64,000 nucleotides of DNA from Patiria pectinifera (lineage: Eukaryota > Echinodermata > Asteroidea > Valvatida > Asterinidae): the NCBI GenBank assembly GCA_029964075.1, contig CM057147.1:26495513-26559512 (forward strand), given 5' to 3'. The translations under genes were made by a program, and so were the position numbers. Below, in pieces: positions 47,901 to 57,742 of this stretch (position 1 is its first letter; the number at the start of each line of letters is the position of its first letter). Under the pieces are notes generated by a model. That model searched no databases. It saw nothing but the letters and a program-made list of their open reading frames with translations, and was not told the DNA's origin.

Positions 47901-50900
47901 CCACACAGGGCAAGAAATTATCTGCTGGCCAGCCATTAGTTGATCAGCTGATTAGTTGATCTTGATTGCACATTTTGTTGATTGTAGTCTATTTTGTTGA
48001 CACCAGGCTGATGCAGACAGTATGAGATCTCTGCTATCCACACCGGGCTATGAGCTATCCTTCAGTCTTCTCAACCCGCAGCCAGACACGTACAACGCTC
48101 AGTGGAACATACAGGAAGCGGTACAAGGTGGGTCTATGAACATCAGACTTTGACTGTAATTTAATGCTTTTCCGAATATCCTAATACTCAAGCATCATCT
48201 AAATATGGATTAATATTATTTTTTTTTAACTTCACACCAATTAAAATTGAAAATACAATCTATAAATTCTTGTAAAGCTTGGAATTTGCTCGATTTTTGT
48301 TAGTTACCATTAGCATGTCTGACCAAAGTATATTCTCAAGTCAATGGAAGTCTTTTGAGGGGCGAGACAATTTATTCCACAGTTAAAGGAACTTCTATTG
48401 GAAAATCCAATGTGGACCATTTCAAGGGAGCACCAAAGCTTTGTTGCACTGTGAGTAGATTTTATAACATGGTACATAGTGTTTTGGCAATTTAAAATTG
48501 CTTTTATCGTTCACCCAATTGCAGCCTACCTGAGTCCCTTCCTCCACAAACTCTCGGAGTTTGCCGAGTTCACCGTCAATTCCCAGGTACTGTACTTCAC
48601 TGGTCTCTCCATCAAACCCAAGCACAACGAGCCTGACGACAGCTACCGTGTATCCCAGAATGCACTGCCACTCGTCATTAACCCAGTAGAGGCCAAACTA
48701 GGTAAGAATTCAATACATTTATTATTAAGGTTATAAATGTGTGCTGAGTTAGTATTAATCACTCTGTTTAAGACCGCGTAGAGTCTGGGTGCTGATAATT
48801 ACCCGAGCCGAAGGCGAGGGTAATTATCAGCACCCAGACTCAAGACTCTTTAACACAGTGATAAATACCGACCGAGCACACATTTATTCCCATTCATAAA
48901 TACCTTTTCCGTCAAAAAATTTAACAATTTTGGTCAAATAGTTCAACAAGTTTACTTTACCATTGCTGGGTCTGGGTCAATGCCACAATCATTAACTAAT
49001 GATGAAATATGTATAATTTCTTTAATTCATTTTTCAGGGTCCCATGTTTCGACCAATCCAAGTTTGAATTTTCTTCTGTACATCCCACGTTCACGCCACC
49101 TGCCTCTCTACATTACTGACAACACAGGTATGTTGAGCACTTCAATTTCAAAAATAAAATACAGAACAAGTAAGGCCGAGCTTGAATGACTTGGTTATGA
49201 CTTGAAATTACACACATGTCAAGTGGAAGCAGCTTCTGTGATCTTTTGTGATCAACAATTCGGGCCATTCACAGTGCAGTACGCCACCAAGAGTTTGTCC
49301 TGAAGAGTCCATTTTTCAAGTTAACAGTCGACAAAACATGGCCTATTTGAACAAGTGTCAGTAGACAACTTGAGCTAATTTGTTAAAGATTTGGGCACAG
49401 CGTTCTGCCGCCTTACAAAAAAACACCATATTGATAAACTAACAATTTCAAATGTCACGCGCTGCGAATTTGTCGACCATCTCCCACAATGCACTGGAAA
49501 AAATGAACTCTCCGTGGCAAACTCTTGGTGGCGCACTGCATTGTGAATCGCCCGAATTCTGCAAAAATGGCATCCACCCCTTCTTTGTGTTGTATTTCTT
49601 TTTTATTTGTGTACCCCCCCCCCCTTTCCCCCAGGAGAGCCAGTGGTCACCAATGCATTTCTGAGCCCGCGCTGGGGCGGTGTCATGATCCAGAACGTCC
49701 CCAAACCCAGCGAGAATGACACCTTGCCATTAACTGTGGAGATCGACACGCGGCGAGCCATGGAGGTCTTCCTGGCACAGCTCAGATTGCTGATTGGAAT
49801 CCCGCACCAGGTGGGTATGGGCTCTGTGAGCCAACGAAAGAGGGCGCTCTTTTACCTAGCAACGACGTCCCATGGGCGGGACATTTAGCTGGTTGACGCG
49901 CATCGTTCCTTGTGTGTGACGCACGTACGCTAGGGGATTTGTACTATGTACACGCAGTGGTACATGCATACATGGTACGGCCGCGGGTCACGACAAAATT
50001 GGAGTCAGGCAAGATGGCGTCGTTCGGTCACCCCCAACTATGCTTTCTTTGCCGGTGAGGGGGTACCTGTGAACGGAGCGGATATGGCTCAACTGAAAAG
50101 ATTAGCGTTTGAATTTTCTTGGGGTTTTAATGAGGTGATTCTAATGCATTGTAAATCAAAGTTTGTAGTCATACATGGTTCTCTGTAAACAAAAAAAAAT
50201 ACGTCGGTGAAGGGCAAAGCCCAATATTGAATTGAAATGCAGATAGCATTTAGTTACATTTGTAAACACGGCATGCAACAGGGAATTTAGAAAAAACGAG
50301 GAAATTCCAAACCACACAAGACTTTGTACAGTGTTTTTTCAATTTGTAATGGCATTCCTGAGAAATAAAAACGAGGAAATCGGCGGATCCGAGGAAAAGT
50401 TGCATGCCTGTAAACATTAATAGTTTCAGATCCCACATCCTTGATATATCATGGTCATTCATGACGTACACTATTAGTACATTTCCACAATTCAGCCTTC
50501 CATCTTCCACAATCTTTAAATCAAGTTATTTTATAATAATCATGGTAAAAATTATGTTAAATTACATAAAATTAAGCATGTTTCAATTTTCCTTTACTTC
50601 AATACCTAAAGGAATTTGTATCTCCAAAATATGTACAAATAAAAGTAAATACTCTTTTCTTTCAGGTTGTTCAGGACAAAAACATCATTTTGGCATCACC
50701 TGATAAAAGTGGAATTACTGATTGGGTAAGATTTATTTGTTGTTTGATTTATTTGTTGTTGTCAGATATTATTGCAACACTTTTCAAAAAAATTAATAAA
50801 AAATCCTGGTTTCCCCAGAAATTATTTGTTACTTCTGTAAATCTACAGGGTATTATTGAGAAAAATACTTTTTTTTGTCAAAGTGAATGTGACATGGGCG

Positions 50901-52669
50901 ATATTGGGATTACTGAAAAATGTGCATGGCAATGGACGCTTATGCTATCCAGTCAGTTTATTATATTGCATTAGGAACAAAAGGCCGTGGCTGAACGTCC
51001 TATCCGGAACTTTTGGCTTGGTATGGGATACAACTACATAAGAACAAGCTGACATAAAATTAACCATATCTCTAGGAACCCATTTCTGAAACGTCCTAAC
51101 TGTCTGAATTTATAAAGTCCGGTAACACTCTTCTTTGCAGGAGTATGACGTGCTGTTGAGAAGTAGAACAATTGAGAACCTGGCCACGGCCAGCTCCACC
51201 CTCGTGTCTTTGGCTCAGCTGTTGAATCAGATTGGGAATATCGTCATACGTGATGATATAGCTGATCAGGTAAGTAGATGAGCTAATTTCATAATATAAG
51301 TTATTTCCCATATATCTCTTATTTAGTAACAGTCAGGGGCGTTGCCAGATGGATTGGAATTGGGGGTCGATAACAAATTTGCCGACAGACCCTCTATGCT
51401 GAAAGGTAGCCAAGTTTTATTTTTAATTAATTTTTTTGCTGTCAGCCAGCCGCTGCAAAATCAAAGAGCACTTGAAAAGGAGGGGGGAGGGGAGCAGGAC
51501 GCCAGTTTACTGTCAGGACACTGTCCACAGCAGATACTATTGGACAGTCAGGTGGCGCTCTTTGTTTCAACGTGTATGGTGACGGACACAAATGTTACCA
51601 AAAAGGGAGGTGGTGGGACAATGACACCCCCACCCCAAGCAGTACTTGGTACTTGGTTTGTTCTTCTCCTAAGGACTTCCACAAGGGAGTATAACTAGGC
51701 CAGAAACACCGGGGCAAACCGCTTCTCTTAGCGATAAGTGTTACTGGGTTCTTTTACGTGCATTAGGCCCTGTACAACACATGGGACCTCCGGCTTATGT
51801 TCCATCCGAAGGACAAAGCAATAATGGTTAAGTGCCTTGCTTAAGGGCACAAGTGTCCGGGCCCGTGCTCAAACCCACGTCACTGTTGCCTCTGAAACAC
51901 CAGAGCATGAGTCCGGTGTTCTTAACCGCTAGGCCATGACACTCCACTGAGAAATAGTTTCTTGTCAAAATAACTCCATGTGAATGTACCTAATTTGACA
52001 CTTGTTAATGTTGTGATCATGCCCCATTTTGCAGGTTTATCAGGCAGTCTCAGCCATCAAGCAGGGCCACGCCTACCTCCAGGGAGGGAACCTCTACAGA
52101 GCCTTCCATGACAGCAAGAGGGCCATCGCTGCATCCGAGAAAGCATTCTTTGATCCGTCCCTCTTAGAACTTCTTTACTTCCCCGATGACCAAAAGTAAG
52201 TTCTAATTGAGCAAGTAGCCTAATACGAATCAGGGCTGAGATATATCTTAAAATTAAAAAGGCCAGATTTTGAAAAACCGGTTCCATGCAGATTTATGGA
52301 CTCCTTGCACAAGTACTTCCTCAATGCCTATAAAGAGTAGGATAGGGAAAGGCGCCAACAAACATTTGGACGATGGGCAAATTTTTTGAGCAACTGGTTA
52401 TCTTGAAAATGCAAAAGGCGACAGACTGACTGTTGAGTGCTTTGTCTCCCTATGGATCATTTAAGTGAATGTTGTTTTATAATTATGAGGCAACTAGCCC
52501 ATAATAAATTGTATTTACTTTCTGCATTTGTTTTGTAATGATTGTTATTTCGTCCCACAGATTTGCCATCTACATACCGTTATTCCTACCCATCGGCATT
52601 CCCGTGTTTAGCTCATTCTACAAAGCTTTGAAGTGGATGAAAACCAAGACGAAAGCGAAACAAGATTGA
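41875..52669 (+). CDS. PIGS: GPI transamidase subunit PIG-S, complete, 14 coding exons
   Basis: PIG-S is an ER membrane subunit of the GPI transamidase, which swaps a protein's C-terminal signal for a preassembled GPI anchor. Exons: 41875-41914, 43947-44101, 44782-44884, 45624-45719, 46267-46407, 46562-46656, 48007-48127, 48525-48701, 49038-49127, 49635-49810, 50666-50725, 51141-51269, 52035-52195, 52561-52669. Every junction is GT-AG and the phases chain to 550 residues; human PIGS is about 555. Landmarks are an N-terminal membrane segment ([20 protein letters not shown]), [111 protein letters not shown], and a C-terminal membrane helix before a lysine-rich tail. The fold places most of the protein in the lumen. 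Intron 6 is unusual (see 46657-48006). Confidence 0.96.
42060..42175. repeat. Clustered palindromes around GTTTAAAC
   Basis: GCAAGTTTAAACTTGC and close variants occur three times, two nearly adjacent (42067-42101) and one at 42153-42172. Each is self-complementary. They lie in PIGS intron 1, probably as remnants of a foldback element. Confidence 0.7.
42239..42787. mobile_element. MITE with TATTTTGCCGGAG ends, carrying a tRNA-like insert
   Basis: The ends are inverted (ATTTTGCCGGAG and CTCCGGCAAAAT). Each also carries an internal hairpin (GGCAAACCTTTAGTAA... CGTTAGTTTGCC) at 42252-42284 and 42737-42768. TA at both borders fits a Tc1/mariner-like target. Inside, 42579-42660 is tRNA-like on the minus strand. 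It lies in PIGS intron 1. Confidence 0.6.
42579..42660 (-). tRNA. tRNA-like sequence (SINE head or tRNA pseudogene)
   Basis: The minus strand shows GGTGTAATGGTTAAGCA, an A box, and GTTCGATTCC, a B box, about 40 nt apart. The acceptor ends do not pair well and the T stem is weak. A functional tRNA is unlikely. Confidence 0.45.
43387..43917 (-). mobile_element. TTAA-flanked MITE (family 2), inverted copy next to PIGS exon 2
   Basis: It opens TTAAAGGGAATATACAACAT and closes with GATGTATATTCCCTTTAA, with TTAA on both borders. The interior is the reverse complement of 7766-8289. Its right border is only about 30 nt from the exon-2 acceptor, so the branch point may lie in or just beyond the MITE. 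Confidence 0.75.
44254..44418 (+). repeat. Tandem duplication, two units of about 80 bp
   Basis: AGTGGATTTTATAAATCATA through GTACTACAGTTGTTAA is repeated once with few changes. It lies in PIGS intron 2. Confidence 0.8.
45004..45233. mobile_element. Small foldback element
   Basis: CTGCTGAATCCAACAGGGTC at the left is mirrored by GTTGGACTCTGTTGGATTTA at the right. Internal copies of TTGGATTCAGCAG lie between. About 230 bp in PIGS intron 3; the TSD was not resolved. Confidence 0.55.
46657..48006 (+). repeat. PIGS intron 6: tandem array of exon-7 start plus acceptor
   Basis: About ten diverged units of roughly 135-140 bp fill the intron. Most contain TTTTGTTGACACCAG then a close copy of GCTGATGCAGACAGTATGAG, which are the 3' splice site and first bases of true exon 7 (48007). 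Homology to the exon runs about 54 nt and then changes to intron-like TTGGCTAGCCATTAGTTGAT. Unit starts are near 46680, 46788, 46923, 47060, 47178, 47321, 47453, 47594, 47737 and 47870. In the exon-7 frame the best units run into an in-frame TAG after about 20 codons. Confidence 0.88.
48007..48127 (+). CDS. PIGS: PIGS exon 7, the genuine exon beyond the array
   Basis: [20 protein letters not shown] continues into [18 protein letters not shown], matching the conserved PIGS lumenal segment. Only this unit has CCGGGCTATGAG and an open frame to a GT donor (CAAG|GTGGGT). Confidence 0.93.
48729..48889. mobile_element. Palindromic foldback MITE
   Basis: A perfect 24-bp stem beginning GAGTCTGGGTGCTGATAATT surrounds a 14-nt loop near 48815. 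Imperfect arms extend outward to AATGTGTGCT and AGCACACATT. It lies in PIGS intron 8. Confidence 0.75.
49833..50090 (+). repeat. Dispersed repeat, copy 2
   Basis: Inverted relative to 6440-6740; shares GTCCCATGGGCGGGACATTT and GACGCACGTACG-type stretches. It lies in PIGS intron 10. Confidence 0.6.
51700..51945 (-). mobile_element. tRNA-derived SINE, third type
   Basis: The minus-strand head reads TCATGGCCTAGCGGTTAAGA with a degenerate B box GGGTTTGAGC. Then come GCCCTTAAGCAAGGCACTTA and a body with GTACAGGGCCTAATGCACGT. This is a leucine-tRNA-like head with the widespread AAGGCACTTA tail. It lies in PIGS intron 12. Confidence 0.7.
52561..52669 (+). CDS. PIGS: PIGS last exon (C-terminal membrane helix)
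   Basis: [20 protein letters not shown] forms a hydrophobic helix followed by a lysine-rich tail and TGA. The acceptor is TCCCACAG and the split lysine codon joins phase 2. Confidence 0.95.
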
Positions 52670-52807
52670 ACATTATTCTCTCATATTGAAAAGAGTTTTT
52701 GTGTTTTTTGTTAAAGATACTTTGAAATGTGAAGGGTTTTGTACAAATGGGGATTTATGGCAGAATCTACCGATGGAACTAGGGAAAAGATTTTGCAGAT
52801 ACACTAT

Positions 52808-53134
52808 GGGCCTTTTCACACTGTTGTCTCATCACCTACACGTGGTGAAATCCACATGGGTCTGCCTTGAGTAGGAATGGTCCTAACGAACGCGTGTGGG
52901 CAAGGCATACCATTCACACTTTCTCTAGTTTGTTGACGGGTCGGCTGTAAAGTTAAATTTTCTACCTGGGCAGAGCCTCTCAACCCTGGTCCCAACCAGG
53001 GTTGGATTTTACCCGTGCAGAGCGCTGGATTTGTGTGGAAACCGTGCTGAATTCTTGTAAGTGTGACAGGGTTTCCTGAAATCTGTGTTTGACCCGGGTA
53101 CAAGACGGCTGATTTTTGGATAGTGTGAAACCCC
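52808..53134. mobile_element. Inverted-repeat element in the PIGS 3' UTR
   Basis: GGGCCTTTTCACACT at the left and AGTGTGAAACCCC at the right are imperfect inverted ends. The interior CAACCCTGGTCCCAACCAGG resembles the flanks of the minisatellite element at 62555-63480. Confidence 0.45.
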
Positions 53135-53148
53135 GTATGTGGGTTGGC

Positions 53149-53154
53149 AATAAA
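53149..53154 (+). promoter_or_regulatory. PIGS: PIGS poly(A) signal
   Basis: AATAAA lies 480 nt after the PIGS stop, in GGCAATAAATGAAAC, just beyond the repeat element. It is the first plus-strand canonical signal I see after the stop. Confidence 0.6.
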
Positions 53155-56100
53155 TGAAACATGTTTTTGAAAACTAAAGCTCTTCGAAGTTTATTTTTTG
53201 GTTATAAAATATTTTTCCCTTAGTTGTACTTAACTTTCCACTATGCAAAGCCTCAGATCACGTTTGCTCAGGGTGTGTAACAAAAATCCAAATATTTCAC
53301 ACTATTCCCACAGTCCGGGCTTCATGCAGCAAAAGGGTTATCAATGGAATGGTGTAGTGTGAATTTGGACTTTTATGAAATGTGGACTCGATTGTACTGC
53401 ACATGTCTAAGTAAAGATGGCTAGGTCAGTGACAGGTCGCGTGTGAGGGTTAAAGTCAAAATAAGGTCAACTCAACGAGACCAGATTTCATAGAATTCCA
53501 AATGTAATATGCCACTGGTTCATAAGTTGGGAACACATGCAATTGGGGGGGGGGGGGGGGCAACTGTGGGTGCTTGGCACCCCCAACGTTTAGGATGGGG
53601 GTGCTGGAATACATACTAAAGTATCCGTACCCCCTGGCCAAAAAATGTGTTCCAGTAGGCTTGAACACATGGTGTTCCCTCTGAAATTGAAGTTTGGTTT
53701 TACAGTGAGGAAATAATGGGGTATTTATGATTTCTAGTTACTTTGTTGGATAGACATAATATTGAGTAGAAATCCGGTAGAAATGATGTGTTAGGGTTAA
53801 GGTCGATTCGTACACGCCGCGAAAGTAAACTTAGCCTAACGTTTCTGACATCTAAGCAAGTGTTCGTGCTGCGAGTCCACTAGTGCTGAGCACATATAAA
53901 CTTTGCTGAGGTATGTCCTGACTGAATGCTGCATGACGGCGGATTAGCTTTGATGATTACAGGAAGTATGAACTGGTCTTGAAGGAGGGCTACAAAATAA
54001 TAGGCACATTTGCAATACATTTTTGGAAGCGAACTAAGTTACTTTTTATTGCATTGAGAATGTTAATCAAGTTTTTTTTTAAATATTTAAGAATGTCTGA
54101 AATTATAGCAGTTTCAAAAGATATGCAATAGTATGTTTTCTTTGCACTGATTTTCTTCAGAAGTTTTAGAATCAATGATTAAAATTTGTAATACAATCTG
54201 ATAAGTACAACTAGTCTCGAATACTAGTTAGCAAAACGCACTGTAAATATTGAAATAAATAATTAAATACGTTGATAGAAATTGGAATGAAACGTACAGC
54301 CCTCTTATAAGAATTCGCAAATAAGATCAAGTCATTGTTATAAATAATTTTCTCACTGCATATTAATTCAAACTACACGATGTCACACATTCACACACTC
54401 CTTGGAAGAACTACTGTAGTAATTATACACGTGCATTTTAGGTGCATGATAAAGTGTCGTACTCAAATTGTTCCCTTTTCTTTTCAAAAACTTGAAAGAA
54501 TTACCACAACTGGACACCAATTTTGTGCGACCTTTTAAACGTTCTTCTATTCTAGCCCAGTCAATTGTATAAAATATACATATGCAATTATGTGGCCTTG
54601 CATTCATAAAAAATGTTCGACCTAACTGATACAAGAGCCTATTTATAAGAAATACTAAAATCGTTGTCTTTTCTTTTCAAAAGCTTCAAAGATTTACCAC
54701 AATTGGACACCAATTTTGTGCGACCTTTTAAACGTTCTTTCTACTCTAGCCCAGTCGATGGTAAAAAATCTACATGCAATAATGTGACCTTGCACTCATA
54801 AAAATGTTAGGCCTAACTGATAAAAGTGCCTTTTTATAAGAAATACTAAAATCGTTCTCTTTTCTTTTCAAAAGCTTAAAAGATTTACCACAATTGGACA
54901 CCAATTTTGTGCGACCTTCTAATCGTTCTTTCTACTCTAGCCTAGTCAATGGTAAGAAATCTACATGCAATAATGTGGCCTTGCATTCATAAAAATGTTG
55001 GGCCTAACTGTTAAAAACTGACCAAACGTATTACAGTCACTACAGTGGCATCAGCCAACAGTTTTAATGACAGAACCTGATTATTTTTTTAAGGTTTAAA
55101 ATGTTTAATCCATGTAATCGTCTTTTATACCATGCAACAGCTTTTCATGGATTGGTCTTGAGCTTCTTGTATAAAAACTACAATCATAAAAATCTAAATA
55201 TCATTTATTAATGCCAAAAATAAAGTTATTTCAAAATTTCAAATGTAATTTTGAATGGTATGTGTCAACAATTATGTATAATTTATTTTGGTGTGATTAA
55301 CTAGTGCTAATATCTTATAACTACATGTAACACTAAATTTTGCAGATTTGCAATGTTTCTAAATTCAGAAAAAGTGCTAAATCTATACGAGAAATGGGTT
55401 ATTATGACAATTGCAAAAAAAAGAGTTATCACTCGTTACTCTGTGTACTAAAAATAATTCTTTTTGCTAAAACACAGTAAAAGTTATTTAACATTGTGTC
55501 ATTAAACAGCATTGGCAGCTAAGTAAAAACAAATGGCAGCTTAAACCATTAAAAGTATTTAAAATTGCACCCTGTACACACACTTCACACAATAGAGACC
55601 ATTAGAAATGATGCGTGTGCGCGATACGTATCCGACTCGAAAAAACAAAAGGTGCTTGTAAAAAATCACCATTTTGCATGGTTGTTTCATCTTTCAGGGA
55701 ATTCTGCCCCCAAGATCTCGGCCATCGAGTGACGAAAAATGTTGAAACTCGGTACATGCATAGAGCAACTCATCATGAACATACCCAAGAAACTTCATGA
55801 CTATAGGTCAAAGGGTTTTGGAATTATGGCTAATTAATTATTCATATGTACGAATGGCAATTCTGCTCTGTGTACACGACGTATATGGGAAAATTATGCG
55901 CCGCCGCACGGCAACCCATGGTCAGATTTTTATTTTTTGGGGGGGGGGGAGGCAAGGCCAGCATCCCCTGGATCCCCCTTTGGGTACGTACCCCGCACCC
56001 ACACCACTCCTAATGGTCCCTATTAACTTACATACATGTCTTTTAAGTGCTCTGTGATCTGAAAAAAATATTATAATGCTTTCAAAAAAAAGTGAAAGAC

Positions 56101-57427
56101 AAACATATATACATCATAATTTGTAACAATGTTGACCTAGTTTCGTGAGTAGCATATTAGCAATTGAGTATCACACATGATCAGAATTTTCGAAGGAAAG
56201 AAAAAAATTGTGCACCTTGATGAATCTTTGGTCTTTGGTTTTTTTTACTCAAAACAAGCAGCCTCAGGACAAGCTACACAAGCCGTCTTTTGCTGGAATT
56301 GAACTTCCATGGGCGTCAATCGGAGGGGGACGGGGGGACAAGTTCCCCCACTTTTTAAAGTGGGGGGGATATATTGTTGTTTTCCCCGTCCCCCACACTT
56401 TTTTCATCCCCGAATACTATTGCCTACTATAATGATTCTATAGCTCAGAATACTCCAAACTCTAAAAGTAGTTTTAGTGGTCGGAAATTACCTCAGGTCA
56501 CACCACAGAGCGTCTATAATCCAATTTGTTGGGGGCCCTTAAGGGGGCCCTGAACCCCACGCCGTCACGGCTTCGCACTCGCATTTGTGCTCATTGACGT
56601 ATGTCCCCCTCCCCCTCCCAACTTTTGAGAAGCGATTGACACCCTTGTCAGATCTTACAACAAAGTTCTTCATTTGAACCTATTTTTGGCATAATGGAGA
56701 TTACAAATAACCACACGAAAAGCATATAACCTGAACGAGGCAACTGCTTGTGATGAAAAGTCGATATCAGTTTGAATACATAGACATGTAATGACGGCAG
56801 TGCTGATAAGCAGTCAGAACTGAAGTGACCACGGCAGCTGCATGCTGGCAACATTTTCAGCCTTGTAATTTTTTATAGCAATGCAGGAAAAGTTTAACAT
56901 TTTGTACATTCTGACCACACACTTCAGCTGCCAAGTTTGTGAAAGTGGATAATGATTTATGAAAAAAAGTTAGTGTATTTGTGATAGGTAACAGGTGCAT
57001 GTATGCCTATACTTATCTTCAAGTAAACTTGAATCCTCGATCCTGATTGGTGGATCCATAGCAACAAACCTTGCTACATATAACTTGTAGCACGGCAACA
57101 GTCCTTACCGCACTCCGAGTATTGCGCTTTTCTAAGATGCGCGTGCCATTCCATACAAACACACACGTCAACGGTTTGTGTACTGGGTGCATGTTAATCT
57201 TTTTTAGTGCGTTAAGTTTGCTTGAAGATAAATTCGTTATTACGTTCGCGCTCGTAAACATGGAAAATATAGTGCATATCTGTGGTATGTGGGACACAGA
57301 CGCACTACATTATTCCGTGTTCCACCCGCGCTCGCAGGATAACTAATAATGTATATTACAATTCAATTCACAAATCCAGTCCCAAATAACAGTGGATGAA
57401 CAACAACAAAGGAATGTTTTGTCACGG
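53155..57427. other. Intergenic region between convergent PIGS and GDPD
   Basis: Mostly AT-rich with G-run low-complexity sequence (53546-53570, 55940, 56325-56395) and the 190-bp tandem repeat. I found no gene; the open frames are short and without known domains. Confidence 0.5.
54470..55015 (+). repeat. Tandem repeat, three units of about 190 bp
   Basis: Each unit includes CTTTTCTTTTCAAAA, ACACCAATTTTGTGCGACCT, CTAGCCCAGTC, and ATGTGGCCTTGCATTCATAA. Units start near 54475, 54668 and 54858. Units 2 and 3 are closest to each other. Confidence 0.85.
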
Positions 57428-57433
57428 TTTATT
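57428..57433 (-). promoter_or_regulatory. GDPD poly(A) signal
   Basis: AATAAA on the minus strand lies about 120 nt past the GDPD stop, in a plausible 3' UTR position. Confidence 0.6.
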
Positions 57434-57553
57434 TCAACAGCTTGCAACTTAGCTTGGGACTGGATGACTTACAATGGACTTTTGGTCTGTCACAAGTACC
57501 TTGACTTCAACACTTCAAAAACCCACAGTCCCTATCTATTTACTGGTACCAGT

Positions 57554-57742
57554 CTACTTTTCCACTCCGTTATCAAACGTGTGATAGTTGTCGTTATTTT
57601 GCTGCGACTGTCCGTCCTGCCAGTGGCCCTTCTCACGCATGTACTGGGCCAGTTTGACGGGGTAGTCGGTCATGATGCCATCCACGCCTTTACTCATGGC
57701 CCTGTCCCACTGTGTCTCGTAGTTGAGCACCCACACGTAAAC
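57554..57742 (-). CDS. GDPD1: GDPD last exon
   Basis: Starts at GACAG|GTTTAC in phase 0. It encodes VYVWVLNYETQWDRAMSKGV and DGIMTDYPVKLAQYM, then a polar tail and TAG. WVLN carries the end of the TIM-barrel; MTDYP is the family's closing motif. Confidence 0.9.
   Translation of the reverse strand, partial: VYVWVLNYETQWDRAMSKGVDGIMTDYPVKLAQYMREKGHWQDGQSQQNNDNYHTFDNGVEK

Noticed and set aside
46657-48006. CRISPR-like array
   Set aside because: Spacing is regular but the whole unit repeats, including the 'spacers', and the genome is animal; it is a tandem duplication of exon 7's start.
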